Assembly: GCA_002255955.1 (NCBI GenBank)
Contig: NKIM01000039.1
Coordinates: 1 to 44,363, forward strand
DNA length: 44,363 bases
Reading direction: 5' to 3'
Source: Burkholderiales bacterium PBB2
GTDB taxonomy: Bacteria; Pseudomonadota; Gammaproteobacteria; Burkholderiales; Burkholderiaceae_C
This document shows, one piece after another, positions 7,317 to 15,323 of the stretch; the first letter of the stretch is position 1; every line of letters begins with the position of its first letter. The position numbers were made by a program, and so were the translations under genes. A model generated the notes under the pieces. It worked only from the letters and a program-made list of their open reading frames with translations, ran no database searches and was not told where the DNA came from.

Positions 7317-8429
7317 TCAAGGCACCACGGCCAGGAAACAGAAGACGGCAAACAGCACCAGATGCACGGCACCTTGCAGCACGGTGGCGCGGCCGCTGCC
7401 CAGGGTCAGAGTGGCTACAACCACCGTCAGCAGGAACAGCACCATGCTGGTGTTGGACAGGCCCAGCACCAGGGGATAGGGGAAAAACAAGGACAGCAGG
7501 GCCACGGCCGGGATCGTCAGGCCGATGCTGGCCACGCCCGAACCCAGGGCCAGGTTGAGGCTGGTCTGCAGGCGCTTGCGCAGGGCCGCGCGCACGGCGG
7601 CCACGGTCTCGGGCAGCAGCACCAGCAAGGCCACGATCACGCCCACCACCGACGGCGGCGCGCCGGCCGCGCGCACGCCGGCCTCGATGCCCGGCGCCAA
7701 CAGCTTGGCCAAGCCCACCACGCCGACCAGACAGGCCAGCAGCAGCACGACGCTCCAAGCGGCCACGCCGCCCGAGGGGCGCTCGGCCGCCTGCTCTCCC
7801 TCTTCGGTTTCAATCGGCAGGAAGTACTCGCGGTGCCGCACCGTCTGCACAAAGACAAACGCGCCGTAGAGCACCAGGGACACCAGGCCGGCAAACATCA
7901 GCTGGGCGGTGGAAAAGGTCGGGCCCGGCGTGCTGGTGGTGAAGCTGGGCAGCACCAGGGTCAGGGTGGCCAGGGCCACCAGAACGGCCAGGGTCGGGCT
8001 GGTCGCCTCGACGCGGAAGGCCAGCACCTTGTGGCGCAGGCCGCCCAACAGCAGACACAAACCCACCACCCCGTTGCAGACAATCATCAGGGCCGAGAAC
8101 ACCGTGTCGCGCGCCAGCGCGTTGGAGCTTTCACCACCGGCCAGCATCAGGGACACGATCAGGGCCACCTCGATCACCGTCACCGCCACGGCCAGCACCA
8201 GGGAGCCAAACGGTTCACCCACGCGGTGCGCCACCACCTCGGCATGGTGGACGGCTGACAAGACCGCAGCCATCAGCAGCAAGGCCAGGGGCAACATCCA
8301 CCAACCGGCCACTTCCTGGCCCAGATGGCTGATGCCCCACAGGCCCAGCAAGGCCAGCACAGGCGAAACCAAACACCAGGCGGGCAAGGCCGGCGGCAAG
8401 CGAAACGGGGCAGCGGAATTTCGATTCAT
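7317..8429 (-). CDS. chaA: ChaA-type calcium/sodium:proton antiporter
   Basis: This 370-residue inner-membrane protein of the CaCA superfamily probably exports Ca2+ or Na+ (possibly K+) in exchange for H+. About 10-11 membrane segments are visible. The two alpha-repeat motifs are present: HRVGEPFGSLVLAVAVTVIEVALI in the first half and LLPETVAAVRAALRKRLQTSLNLALGSGVASIGLTIPAV in the second, with the key acidic residues in TVIE and PE. An acidic cytoplasmic loop (PIETEEGEQAAERPSG) separates the halves, as in Escherichia coli ChaA. It lies 66 bp downstream of a CorA-like gene on the same strand, suggesting a small ion-handling cluster. Confidence 0.92.
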   Translation of the reverse strand: MNRNSAAPFRLPPALPAWCLVSPVLALLGLWGISHLGQEVAGWWMLPLALLLMAAVLSAVHHAEVVAHRVGEPFGSLVLAVAVTVIEVALIVSLMLAGGESSNALARDTVFSALMIVCNGVVGLCLLLGGLRHKVLAFRVEATSPTLAVLVALATLTLVLPSFTTSTPGPTFSTAQLMFAGLVSLVLYGAFVFVQTVRHREYFLPIETEEGEQAAERPSGGVAAWSVVLLLACLVGVVGLAKLLAPGIEAGVRAAGAPPSVVGVIVALLVLLPETVAAVRAALRKRLQTSLNLALGSGVASIGLTIPAVALLSLFFPYPLVLGLSNTSMVLFLLTVVVATLTLGSGRATVLQGAVHLVLFAVFCFLAVVP

Positions 8430-8495
8430 CGCGCGAGCATAAAGGCTGGTGAATTCACCGCCGGACGCCCGCCCCTTTCAGGCTGCTGTTCTGGC

Positions 8496-10145
8496 TCAGC
8501 CGGGGCCACTCCGCCAGACCGCCGCAAAGGCCCGCAGCTTGTCCCAGGCGCTGAGGCGCTCGTCCGACAAGGCATCGAGAAAATCGGACAGGCGCTTGGA
8601 CTTGACCATGGTGTAGACCGTCAGCGCCACCGTCACCGCCAGCACAGCGCCAAAGTAGGCCAGACGCTCGGTCCAAGGCGCATCGGCCTCGGCCAGCAAA
8701 TTCATGCCGAGGAATCCCGTGGTGATGGTGCCCACCAGGCCGAAGATGGTCACCACCGTCAGGCGCACCACCGTGTTGGCCTGACGGCGGATGCTGTCGG
8801 TCTCCAGATAGGCGCTCATGTCGGTGACGCGCTGCTTGACCTCGGCATGCAGGGCATCCAGCCCCAGATGCTCGGCGCACATGCGGAACAGCGCGCGCGA
8901 CTGCGCCTGCTCGGCCACATCGTGGAACCAGTAGCGGTGGGTGAAGCGCAGAAAGCCCTCGAAGGCCGAGCGGATGGCGCGCTTGAAACGGCGCACGTTC
9001 TCGGGGTCTTGCACATTGAGCCGGCGCAGCGCCTCGACCAGGCGGTCCGAGAACATCAGCAGAGCCGCCTTCTGAAAATGCGCAATCAGGAAGATCAGGA
9101 AATGCTGGTGCCGGAACTGCGCCAGCACGCCGCGGTCGCGACAGGCAAAGAAATCCACATCGGCCCGCCCCACCACCACCAGGGCATGGCCGCTGCACAG
9201 ATAGCGCGTCTGCGGCGCCGCACCACCATCGCTCCAGAAGCGGTCGTAGCAATAGCGCCGCTCGAAGTCACTCAGATGGTCTTCACCATAAGGCAGGCTG
9301 CCCTCTTGTGCCACCGGACCGGAGCCGGTGACCAGGCCCAGGCGCACGAAGTCGCTGCGCGTCAAGGCGCGCGGATCGTCCACCGCCAGGTAGGCCATCA
9401 TGGGCATGCGGTAGTACTCGATCTGGCGGTAGCTGAGCGCCCCCGAACTCGGCTCCCCGACATGGTTGACCAGGGGGCGCAGCAGCCAATCCCAATGCCG
9501 GGCCAGGCGCGGCGCGCGGTGGCGGTGCACATGCTCGATGAAGCTGTCGCGCTCGCGGCTGTCGGAGCTGGACAAGACCTGCCCCTCGCCGTCCAGCCAT
9601 TCGGCCTGGGCCAGGCAATGCAGGGGCAGACCTTGCGCGTCCCAGCCCGGCGGGTAGGCGCGGCCCAGGCGGTACATCAGCTCCTGCGCCTGGGGCAAGC
9701 TCAGGTCGGCGCTGCTGACCTCCACATTCAGCAGCACCACATCGACATCGAAGAAGAAGTAGAGGTCGACATGGACCACCTCGAGCAGCAGCGGCGTGTC
9801 CTGCGGCCGCGTCTGCACGCGCAGCTGTTTGACGTCGTGGCGGCGGAACACCTTCATGCCCGAGCCGGCGCCGCCCTCGGCGCCCTCGCCGTAGAGAAAG
9901 CGCTGCACATAGGGCAAGAAGGTGACGAACTCCTGGTAGTGGCGCTCGTGGAAGTTCTGCGGCCCGCCGGTGTACTCGTCAGCGACTTCGCGCCAGGGGC
10001 TGTCGGCCACGGCGGCCAGACGCTCCCAGGGGCGGCGCGGTGCACCGGGCGCATCGCCCAGAGGCATCAGGCGCAGCGGCCAGAGCAGGATCTGGTGCAG
10101 GCGCTGCACGCGCGGGCTGACGGCATGGGGGTCCGAAGCGGGCAT
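8496..10145 (-). CDS. CorA-like divalent-cation transporter family protein, long N-terminal domain
   Basis: The 549-residue protein ends with two membrane segments. The first finishes in the CorA signature Gly-Met-Asn (residues 480-482, in TTGFLGMNLL) and is preceded by a long helical region (RRLNVQDPENVRRFKRAIRSAFEGFLRFTHRYWF ... SAYLETDSIRRQANTVVRL) matching the CorA stalk helix. The N-terminal 350 residues are much longer than in classical CorA (about 316 residues in total) and contain DLYFFFDVDVVLLNVEV and YRQIEYYRMPMMAYLAVDD, an unassigned soluble region. CorA relatives carry Mg2+, Co2+ or Zn2+ as pentamers; the ion here is not known. A basic/acidic tail follows the second membrane segment. 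Confidence 0.82.
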   Translation of the reverse strand: MPASDPHAVSPRVQRLHQILLWPLRLMPLGDAPGAPRRPWERLAAVADSPWREVADEYTGGPQNFHERHYQEFVTFLPYVQRFLYGEGAEGGAGSGMKVFRRHDVKQLRVQTRPQDTPLLLEVVHVDLYFFFDVDVVLLNVEVSSADLSLPQAQELMYRLGRAYPPGWDAQGLPLHCLAQAEWLDGEGQVLSSSDSRERDSFIEHVHRHRAPRLARHWDWLLRPLVNHVGEPSSGALSYRQIEYYRMPMMAYLAVDDPRALTRSDFVRLGLVTGSGPVAQEGSLPYGEDHLSDFERRYCYDRFWSDGGAAPQTRYLCSGHALVVVGRADVDFFACRDRGVLAQFRHQHFLIFLIAHFQKAALLMFSDRLVEALRRLNVQDPENVRRFKRAIRSAFEGFLRFTHRYWFHDVAEQAQSRALFRMCAEHLGLDALHAEVKQRVTDMSAYLETDSIRRQANTVVRLTVVTIFGLVGTITTGFLGMNLLAEADAPWTERLAYFGAVLAVTVALTVYTMVKSKRLSDFLDALSDERLSAWDKLRAFAAVWRSGPG

Positions 10146-10267
10146 GGCGGGGCGTGAGCAGGAAGGGAAGCGCCATCATCGGTCGGCCGCGGCGGACGTC
10201 AAGGGCTCATGAAACAGCGCTCTCCCGGCCTGTTTCGGGCTTGCCCACGCGGGCCTGGAGTGACACC
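10146..10267. promoter_or_regulatory. Divergent promoter region
   Basis: This short gap separates the CorA-like gene (minus) from the membrane-protein gene (plus). GGAG at 10257-10260 is the only clear site, placed 7 nt before the ATG at 10268. Confidence 0.3.
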
Positions 10268-10279
10268 ATGACGAAATGA
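10268..10279 (+). CDS. Possible three-codon leader minigene (Met-Thr-Lys-stop)
   Basis: ATG-ACG-AAA-TGA has ideal spacing (7 nt) from GGAG at 10257-10260, and its stop codon overlaps the ATG codons of the next gene (10276 and 10279). It may couple translation by termination-reinitiation, or it may be chance. Confidence 0.25.
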   Translation: MTK

Positions 10280-11103
10280 TGACATTGACCGTAGCCGAAT
10301 GGCGCACCCTGCTGAGCACGGTCGCCATCTTCAACATCCTGGCCTGGCTGCTGGCCACGGCGCTGCTGCAGCGGCGCCGAGCGGCCCTTGGCGACGAGCT
10401 CTTCCTGATGCGGCGCTGGCAGTTGCTGCTTTCGGCCGGCTATGTCTTCGGCTGTGCCTACCGCTCCTTTCTGCCGGTCTTCGATGTGCCGCGCCTGGTG
10501 CTGGTGGACAGCTGGATGTCCAGCGTGCTGATGGGCCGCTCGGTGGCCACCCTCGCCGAGCTCTGCTTTGTGGCGCAATGGGCGCTGATGTTGCGCGAGG
10601 TGTCTCAAGCTACCGGCAGCCGGGTCGGGCGCATCACCTCCTTCTGGATCGTGCCCCTGATCGCGGTGGCCGAGACCTGCTCCTGGTACTCGGTGCTGAC
10701 CACGGCCAATATCGGTCATGTGCTGGAAGAGTCAATCTGGGGCCTGTGCGCCGCCCTGCTGGTGCTCAGCCTGGTGGCCATCTGGCCACGCTGCAGCCCA
10801 CGTCAACGCCCCTTGCTGGCGGCCTGGTGCGTGGCCGGCGTGGTCTACGTGGCCTTCATGTTCATGGTGGACGTGCCCATGTACTGGTCCCGCTGGCTGG
10901 CCGATGAGCTGGCTGGCCGCCCCTATCTGAGCGTGAGCCAGGGCCTGATCGATGTGGCCGGCCGCTGGGTGGTGTCGCACCGCCGGGAAGACTGGCAGGG
11001 CGAGATGCTCTGGATGTCGGCCTACTTCAGCGTCGCGGTCTGGATGAGCATTGCGCTGATCCATGCCCCGGTGCATCGCCCGGCTCCCCAAGCCATACGT
11101 TGA
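10276..11103 (+). CDS. Multi-pass membrane protein of unknown function
   Basis: The 275-residue product has about seven hydrophobic segments (for example VAIFNILAWLLATALL, SVATLAELCFVAQWALML, FWIVPLIAVAETCSWYSVLT, LCAALLVLSLVAIW, AWCVAGVVYVAFMFMVDV and MSAYFSVAVWMSIALIHA). Short Arg-rich loops lie between them. I do not recognise a catalytic or transport motif. Conserved-looking polar residues inside the membrane (Glu in LAELCF, Glu-Thr-Cys in AETCSWYS, Asp in FMVDVPMYWSRW) hint at a binding site. The start codon is ambiguous (10276 or 10279), because the best ribosome binding site fits an ATG at 10268 that opens only a three-codon frame. It converges on the NagX-like gene. Confidence 0.75.
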   Translation: MMTLTVAEWRTLLSTVAIFNILAWLLATALLQRRRAALGDELFLMRRWQLLLSAGYVFGCAYRSFLPVFDVPRLVLVDSWMSSVLMGRSVATLAELCFVAQWALMLREVSQATGSRVGRITSFWIVPLIAVAETCSWYSVLTTANIGHVLEESIWGLCAALLVLSLVAIWPRCSPRQRPLLAAWCVAGVVYVAFMFMVDVPMYWSRWLADELAGRPYLSVSQGLIDVAGRWVVSHRREDWQGEMLWMSAYFSVAVWMSIALIHAPVHRPAPQAIR

Positions 11104-11124
11104 GCTTCCGGCCCGCCAAGCGCT

Positions 11125-12375
11125 TCAGATGCGCAGGCGCACACCGCGTGCAGCCAGCCACTTGACCAAGCCGGCAACCAGCAAGGCATAGACCACACCA
11201 AAGATCACCCCGCCCGGGCTGCGGCTGAGCAGCTCAGGCCAGCTCCAGCCGACCAAGGCCATAACGGCACCGACGACGAAGGGGATCAAATAAGCCAGCA
11301 AGGGGTTGGCCGCCACCGGGTCCAGCAAGGCCGGCCACAAGCGACGATCCCAGCCATCGACCCACTGCGCCAGCGCCGCAAAGATCAGCACGCAGGCCGC
11401 CGCGCTGTACAAAGCCCAGCTCGGCGTGGCCAGGATCTTGGAGACCTTGAACTCCGGCCGCAGCAGCGCGGCCGCCAGCGCCAGCAGCACCGCAAAAGCC
11501 AAGGCCCAGAGCCAAAGCCGCGCGCGATCCGTTTGGCTCCGCGCTCCATAAAACTGCAAGGCCGTGGCGCAGCCGCTGAGCACCAGCACCGCATGGGCGA
11601 AATGGCCGTTCTGGCTGAACAGCAGGGCCAAGCCCGGCGAGGCCTGCACCGCGTCAGACCAGTGCACGGTGGCATAGACGACGCTGAACACCAGGCCGAG
11701 CAAAACCCCGACCAGACGGCCGCGCGCCAGCATATAGACCGCGCAGCCAATCAGGTAGGCCCAGCCGATCAAGCCCAGAATGCCCCACCACTGCGGGCTC
11801 ATGCCGCTCTGGCCATCGGCGCCGCCGCGGTACAGCCAGGCCAACAGAGCAAACAGGCCCAGCCCGGCCCAGCGCCAAATCCGCGCCAAGGCCGCTCCTC
11901 CACGCAGCGAGCCCCAGACCCCAAAGGCCGCCAGGTAGACCAGCAAGGTCCAGGCCGCGATGGGCAGCGGCATGGACGCCGCATGGAAGCCGCCTTCCGC
12001 ATTGACCATGAAGACCCCGATCAAGACCAGGCCCAGCGCTCTTTGCAGCACCTGCAGTTGCAGCTGCAAGGTGCTGTCGCCCAAGCGCTGGCGCTGCTGC
12101 AGGGCGAACGGAATAGACATGCCGACGATGAAGAGAAAGGCCGGGAACACCGCGTCGACAAAGCTCATGGCGTTGGCATTCGCCGGCATGTGGCGCATCC
12201 AGGCCGGCAGTCCGGCCACCCCGCCCCAGGTGTTGACCGTGATCATCACCAGCACGGTCAGCGCCCGGAAGATGTCGATGGCGGCGATGCGGCCGCTGCG
12301 CAAGGCCGGCCAGGCCGCAGGCTGAGGCGTCATGGACTGGGCATGGGGTCGCGAGGAGGTCGAGGATGAGCTCAT
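11125..12375 (-). CDS. NagX/HGSNAT-like membrane acyltransferase (COG4299, DUF5009 type)
   Basis: The product has 416 residues and about 11 membrane segments. The N-terminal signature AAIDIFRALTVLVMITVNTWGG, with VDAVFPAFLFIVGMSIPFAL soon after, is typical of the bacterial relatives of heparan-alpha-glucosaminide N-acetyltransferase (NagX/YeiB group). These are thought to move acetyl groups across the membrane onto sugars. The C-terminal DPVAANPLLAYLIPFVVGA also fits. The frame is open to 12513; I start at MSSSSTSSRPH (12375) because the upstream 46 residues look random, with 12333 as an alternative. No strong ribosome binding site is seen. The substrate is not known, and no nag genes are adjacent. 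Confidence 0.82.
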   Translation of the reverse strand: MSSSSTSSRPHAQSMTPQPAAWPALRSGRIAAIDIFRALTVLVMITVNTWGGVAGLPAWMRHMPANANAMSFVDAVFPAFLFIVGMSIPFALQQRQRLGDSTLQLQLQVLQRALGLVLIGVFMVNAEGGFHAASMPLPIAAWTLLVYLAAFGVWGSLRGGAALARIWRWAGLGLFALLAWLYRGGADGQSGMSPQWWGILGLIGWAYLIGCAVYMLARGRLVGVLLGLVFSVVYATVHWSDAVQASPGLALLFSQNGHFAHAVLVLSGCATALQFYGARSQTDRARLWLWALAFAVLLALAAALLRPEFKVSKILATPSWALYSAAACVLIFAALAQWVDGWDRRLWPALLDPVAANPLLAYLIPFVVGAVMALVGWSWPELLSRSPGGVIFGVVYALLVAGLVKWLAARGVRLRI

Positions 12376-12499
12376 GGGCAAACAAGAGAGGTGGGCCTGT
12401 TCATGGCGAACAGATGCGCCCGCACTATCGCGGCCCGGCGCTCGGGCCACAAGCCATGCGCCTAAAGACTGTGTAAAGACCTGACGAAGGCCTCGCCCC

Positions 12500-13426
12500 T
12501 CAAGCCTGAGCAAAGGCCCTCAGCACCTCCAGCACCGGCGCCGCGCCCGGCGGCAGCAGGGCCTCGTCGGCATGGACCAGGGCCAGCTCGCGGCTCAGCG
12601 GCGGGTTCAGGGGGCGCAGCTGCATGCGCTCATGGCCGACCAGTCGCTGCGCCTCCTGCTCGCTCTCCAGCGGCAGCAGGGCCGCGCCGTAGCCGGCGGC
12701 CACCAGGCTCTTCATCGCCTCGGTGAAATTGAGCTCGATGCGGGCGCTGGGGTTGAAGCCGGCCTGGCCGAACCAGGCCATGGTCATGCGGAACATCTGG
12801 GTGCTGCTGTCGTTGAAGATCAGCGGCTTGTCGGCCAGCCAGGCCGGGTCCAGTTGCGCGGGCGCCTGCCAATCGGCCGGCAGGAACGCCACCATGGGAT
12901 CGCGCCGCCAGGGCGTGCAGCGCAGGCCGGTGCCGCCGGGCAGGGGCAAGGTGACCAAGCCGATGTCCAGGCGCCCGGCATCCAGCCGCGCCAAGGTGTC
13001 GGCCGAGCCCAGCACGCTGAGCTCCACATCGATGCCCGGATGCTGCTGCGCCAGCGCCTCCAGCACCTGAGGCAGCAAGTGCACGACCACGCCCGTGGCC
13101 GTGCCCAGGCGCACCCGGCCGACCAGACCGCGCGCATGGCGGCGCACCTGGGCCTCGGCATCCTCGGCATCGCGCAAAAGCTGACGGCCGCGCTGCACCA
13201 GTTCCTGGCCGGCCGGGGTCAGGCTCAGGCCAGCGGCCCGCGCGTCGGCACGCGGCGCGCCTTTGCGGCGCAGCAGCAGGGTGGCGTCAAGGCGCGATTC
13301 CAGCTCGCTGATGTGCAGGCTCACCGTCGGCGGCGCCAGGTGCAAGGCCTGGGCGGCGGCGGCAAAGCTGCCCAGGTCGGCAATCGCCACCAAGGTGCGG
13401 ATCTGGTCCAGGCTCAGGCATCGCAT
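12500..13426 (-). CDS. LysR family transcriptional regulator
   Basis: The 308-residue product has an N-terminal winged helix-turn-helix (residues 1-60: LDQIRTLVAIADLGSFAAAAQALHLAPPTVSLHISELESRLDATLLLRR), a linker helix, and the effector-binding domain (about 90-295, two lobes, with GYGAALLPLESE near the end). The start at 13426 has AGGA (13433-13436) with 6-7 nt spacing, better than the in-frame ATG at 13447. It is divergent from the small DUF1127 gene and the AMP nucleosidase gene. LysR proteins often control the divergent neighbour, so these are candidate targets; the effector is unknown. Confidence 0.92.
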   Translation of the reverse strand: MRCLSLDQIRTLVAIADLGSFAAAAQALHLAPPTVSLHISELESRLDATLLLRRKGAPRADARAAGLSLTPAGQELVQRGRQLLRDAEDAEAQVRRHARGLVGRVRLGTATGVVVHLLPQVLEALAQQHPGIDVELSVLGSADTLARLDAGRLDIGLVTLPLPGGTGLRCTPWRRDPMVAFLPADWQAPAQLDPAWLADKPLIFNDSSTQMFRMTMAWFGQAGFNPSARIELNFTEAMKSLVAAGYGAALLPLESEQEAQRLVGHERMQLRPLNPPLSRELALVHADEALLPPGAAPVLEVLRAFAQA

Positions 13427-13522
13427 CAGTTTTCCTGATCTTTCCAATCAGTTCATTCAACTTTTCAAACCATACCTCAAAACCCAAGATGGCAACCACC
13501 CGCAACCCGCACGGTGAACGCC
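13427..13522. promoter_or_regulatory. LysR/DUF1127 divergent intergenic region
   Basis: This AT-richer 96-bp gap contains CTGATTGGAAAGATCAG-like dyad sequence on the minus strand (around 13434-13450). It is a possible LysR binding site, by position only. Confidence 0.35.
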
Positions 13523-13780
13523 ATGAGCTCCAAGCCTTTCTCTCTGCTCCCACAAACCCTGCTGCGCATGCTGAAACAAAGCCAGCAAGCCCGCCGCGCA
13601 GGGGCCGAGCTGCGCGCCATGGACGGTCGGGCGCTGAACGATCTGGCCCTGGGTCGCGGAGAGGTCGAGGCTGTCCTGGCCGGGGCCACAATCAAGGCCG
13701 ATGGCGCAGCGCCTCGGCCGCGCCCAGCCCGCCCGACCCAAGCTCATGGACTCACTGTTCTTCGCGCCCCAGACCTTTGA
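13523..13780 (+). CDS. Small DUF1127 (YjiS-like) protein
   Basis: The 85-residue product contains the DUF1127 core (about residues 15-55: RAGAELRAMDGRALNDLALGRGEVEAVL), the short basic/acidic helix pair found in many proteobacterial regulators of phosphate, polyamine or RNA-linked functions. The family ends soon after this core. The last 30 residues (Pro/Arg-rich) overlap the start of the AMP nucleosidase gene and may be a frame extension. An in-frame GTG at 13514 is an alternative start; neither start has a strong ribosome binding site. The function is not known. The gene is divergent from a LysR regulator that may control it. Confidence 0.65.
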   Translation: MSSKPFSLLPQTLLRMLKQSQQARRAGAELRAMDGRALNDLALGRGEVEAVLAGATIKADGAAPRPRPARPTQAHGLTVLRAPDL

Positions 13781-15257
13781 CCAGGCCGCCCCGGCCCTGG
13801 CCTATGTGCAGCAGATCTACCAGGCCGGCCTGCAGCAGCTGCGCCGCGCGCTGCAGGACTTTCTCGCCGGCCAGGACATCGCCCCGGTGCGCGCCCACTA
13901 CCCCTTGCTGCGCCTGCGCGTGGGCAGCAGCGCACGCGAGCAGCGCCAGGTCTCGCGCCTGGCCTACGGCTTTGTGGCCGGCCCCGGGGTGTTCGAGACC
14001 ACGCTGACCCGCCCCGAGCTGTTTGCGCGTTACTACCTGGAGCAGTTCGAGCTGCTGCTGCAGAACCACGGCGTGGAGCTGGAGGTCTGCAGCAGCAAGC
14101 AGCCCATCCCCCTGCACTTCGCGCTCGACGAGCAGGCCAGCCTGGACAGCCAACTCGCACCCGAGCGCCGCCGCCTGCTGCGCAGCCTGTTCGATTTCCC
14201 CGAGCTGGCCGATATGGACGACGGCATTGCCAACGGCACGCAGGAGCTGCCACCCGGCGCGCCCCAGCCCCTGGCCCTGTTCACCGCGCCACGAGTGGAT
14301 TACTCCCTGCACCGCCTGCGCCACTACACCGGCACCAGCCCCGAGCACTTCCAGAACTTCGTGCTCTTCACCAACTACCAGTTCTACATCGATGAGTTCG
14401 TGAAATCAGGCCAGGCGCTGATGCGCCAGCCGCCCGACCCGGCCCGCCCGCATGAGCTGGACGACTGCATCGCCCTGGTCGAACCGGGCAACCGCGTCAC
14501 TCGCCGCGTGGGCCTCAGCGCCGAGGACGCCGACGCCCTGGGCCAGCTGCCGCGCCTGCCGCAGATGCCGGCCTACCACCTGATCCGGCGCGACCGCAGC
14601 GGCATCAGCCTGATCAATATCGGCGTCGGCCCGGCCAATGCCAAGACCATCACCGACCATGTGGCCGTGCTGCGCCCCCATGCCTGGCTGATGCTGGGCC
14701 ACTGCGCCGGCCTGCGCAACAGCCAGCAGCTGGGCGACTATGTGCTGGCCCATGCCTATGTGCGCGAGGACCATGTGCTGGACGAAGACCTGCCGCTGTG
14801 GGTGCCCATCCCGCCCCTGGCCGAGGTGCAGGTGGCGCTGGAAACCGCTGTGGCCGACATCACCCAGCTCAGCGGCCTGGAGCTCAAGCGCCTGCTGCGC
14901 ACCGGCACAGTGGCCTCCACCGACAACCGCAACTGGGAGCTGCTGCCCAAGACCCGCCACGGCGGCCCCGAGCGCCGTTTCAGCCAGAGCCGGGCCGTGG
15001 CCCTGGACATGGAAAGCGCCACCATCGCCGCCAACGGCCTGCGCCTGCGCGTGCCCTACGGCACCCTGCTCTGCGTCAGCGACAAGCCCCTGCACGGCGA
15101 GATCAAGCTGCCCGGCATGGCCGACCAGTTCTACCGCGCCCGCGTCGACCAACATCTGCAGATCGGCCTGCGTGCCGTCGAACTGCTGCGTCAGGGCTCG
15201 GCGGCGCAGCTGCACAGCCGCAAGCTGCGCAGCTTTGCCGAGGTGGCCTTCCAGTAG
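13746..15257 (+). CDS. amn: AMP nucleosidase
   Basis: Amn hydrolyses AMP to adenine and ribose 5-phosphate (EC 3.2.2.4) in the cytoplasm, setting AMP levels and feeding purine salvage. The 503-residue length matches the family (E. coli 484). Strong matches include RVDYSLHRLRHYTGTSPEHFQNFVLFTNYQFYIDEFV, ISLINIGVGPANAKTITDHVAVLRP, WLMLGHCAGLRNSQQLGDYVLAHAY, RTGTVASTDNRNWEL and the nucleoside-phosphorylase-type end AVALDMESATIAANGLRLRVPYGTLLCVSDKPLHGEIKLPG. The start at 13746 fits the usual N terminus; 13701 is a possible upstream ATG. It overlaps the DUF1127 frame by 35 nt, so the two are probably co-transcribed. Confidence 0.96.
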   Translation: MDSLFFAPQTFDQAAPALAYVQQIYQAGLQQLRRALQDFLAGQDIAPVRAHYPLLRLRVGSSAREQRQVSRLAYGFVAGPGVFETTLTRPELFARYYLEQFELLLQNHGVELEVCSSKQPIPLHFALDEQASLDSQLAPERRRLLRSLFDFPELADMDDGIANGTQELPPGAPQPLALFTAPRVDYSLHRLRHYTGTSPEHFQNFVLFTNYQFYIDEFVKSGQALMRQPPDPARPHELDDCIALVEPGNRVTRRVGLSAEDADALGQLPRLPQMPAYHLIRRDRSGISLINIGVGPANAKTITDHVAVLRPHAWLMLGHCAGLRNSQQLGDYVLAHAYVREDHVLDEDLPLWVPIPPLAEVQVALETAVADITQLSGLELKRLLRTGTVASTDNRNWELLPKTRHGGPERRFSQSRAVALDMESATIAANGLRLRVPYGTLLCVSDKPLHGEIKLPGMADQFYRARVDQHLQIGLRAVELLRQGSAAQLHSRKLRSFAEVAFQ

Positions 15258-15323
15258 AGAATCAGGCCAGCTGCCTGCGGGCCACACCCCCTCCACAAGA
15301 ACGCCACCAGCCCCGAAAGCACC

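Noticed and set aside
6660-8258. 532-codon His/Gln-rich plus-strand frame opposite the Crp/Fnr and ChaA genes
   Set aside because: Its odd His/Gln/Gly composition is the mirror of membrane-protein codons; no domain and no start signal.
8325-10157. 610-codon plus-strand frame opposite the CorA-like gene
   Set aside because: Antisense shadow; the GMN-bearing minus-strand protein is the real gene.
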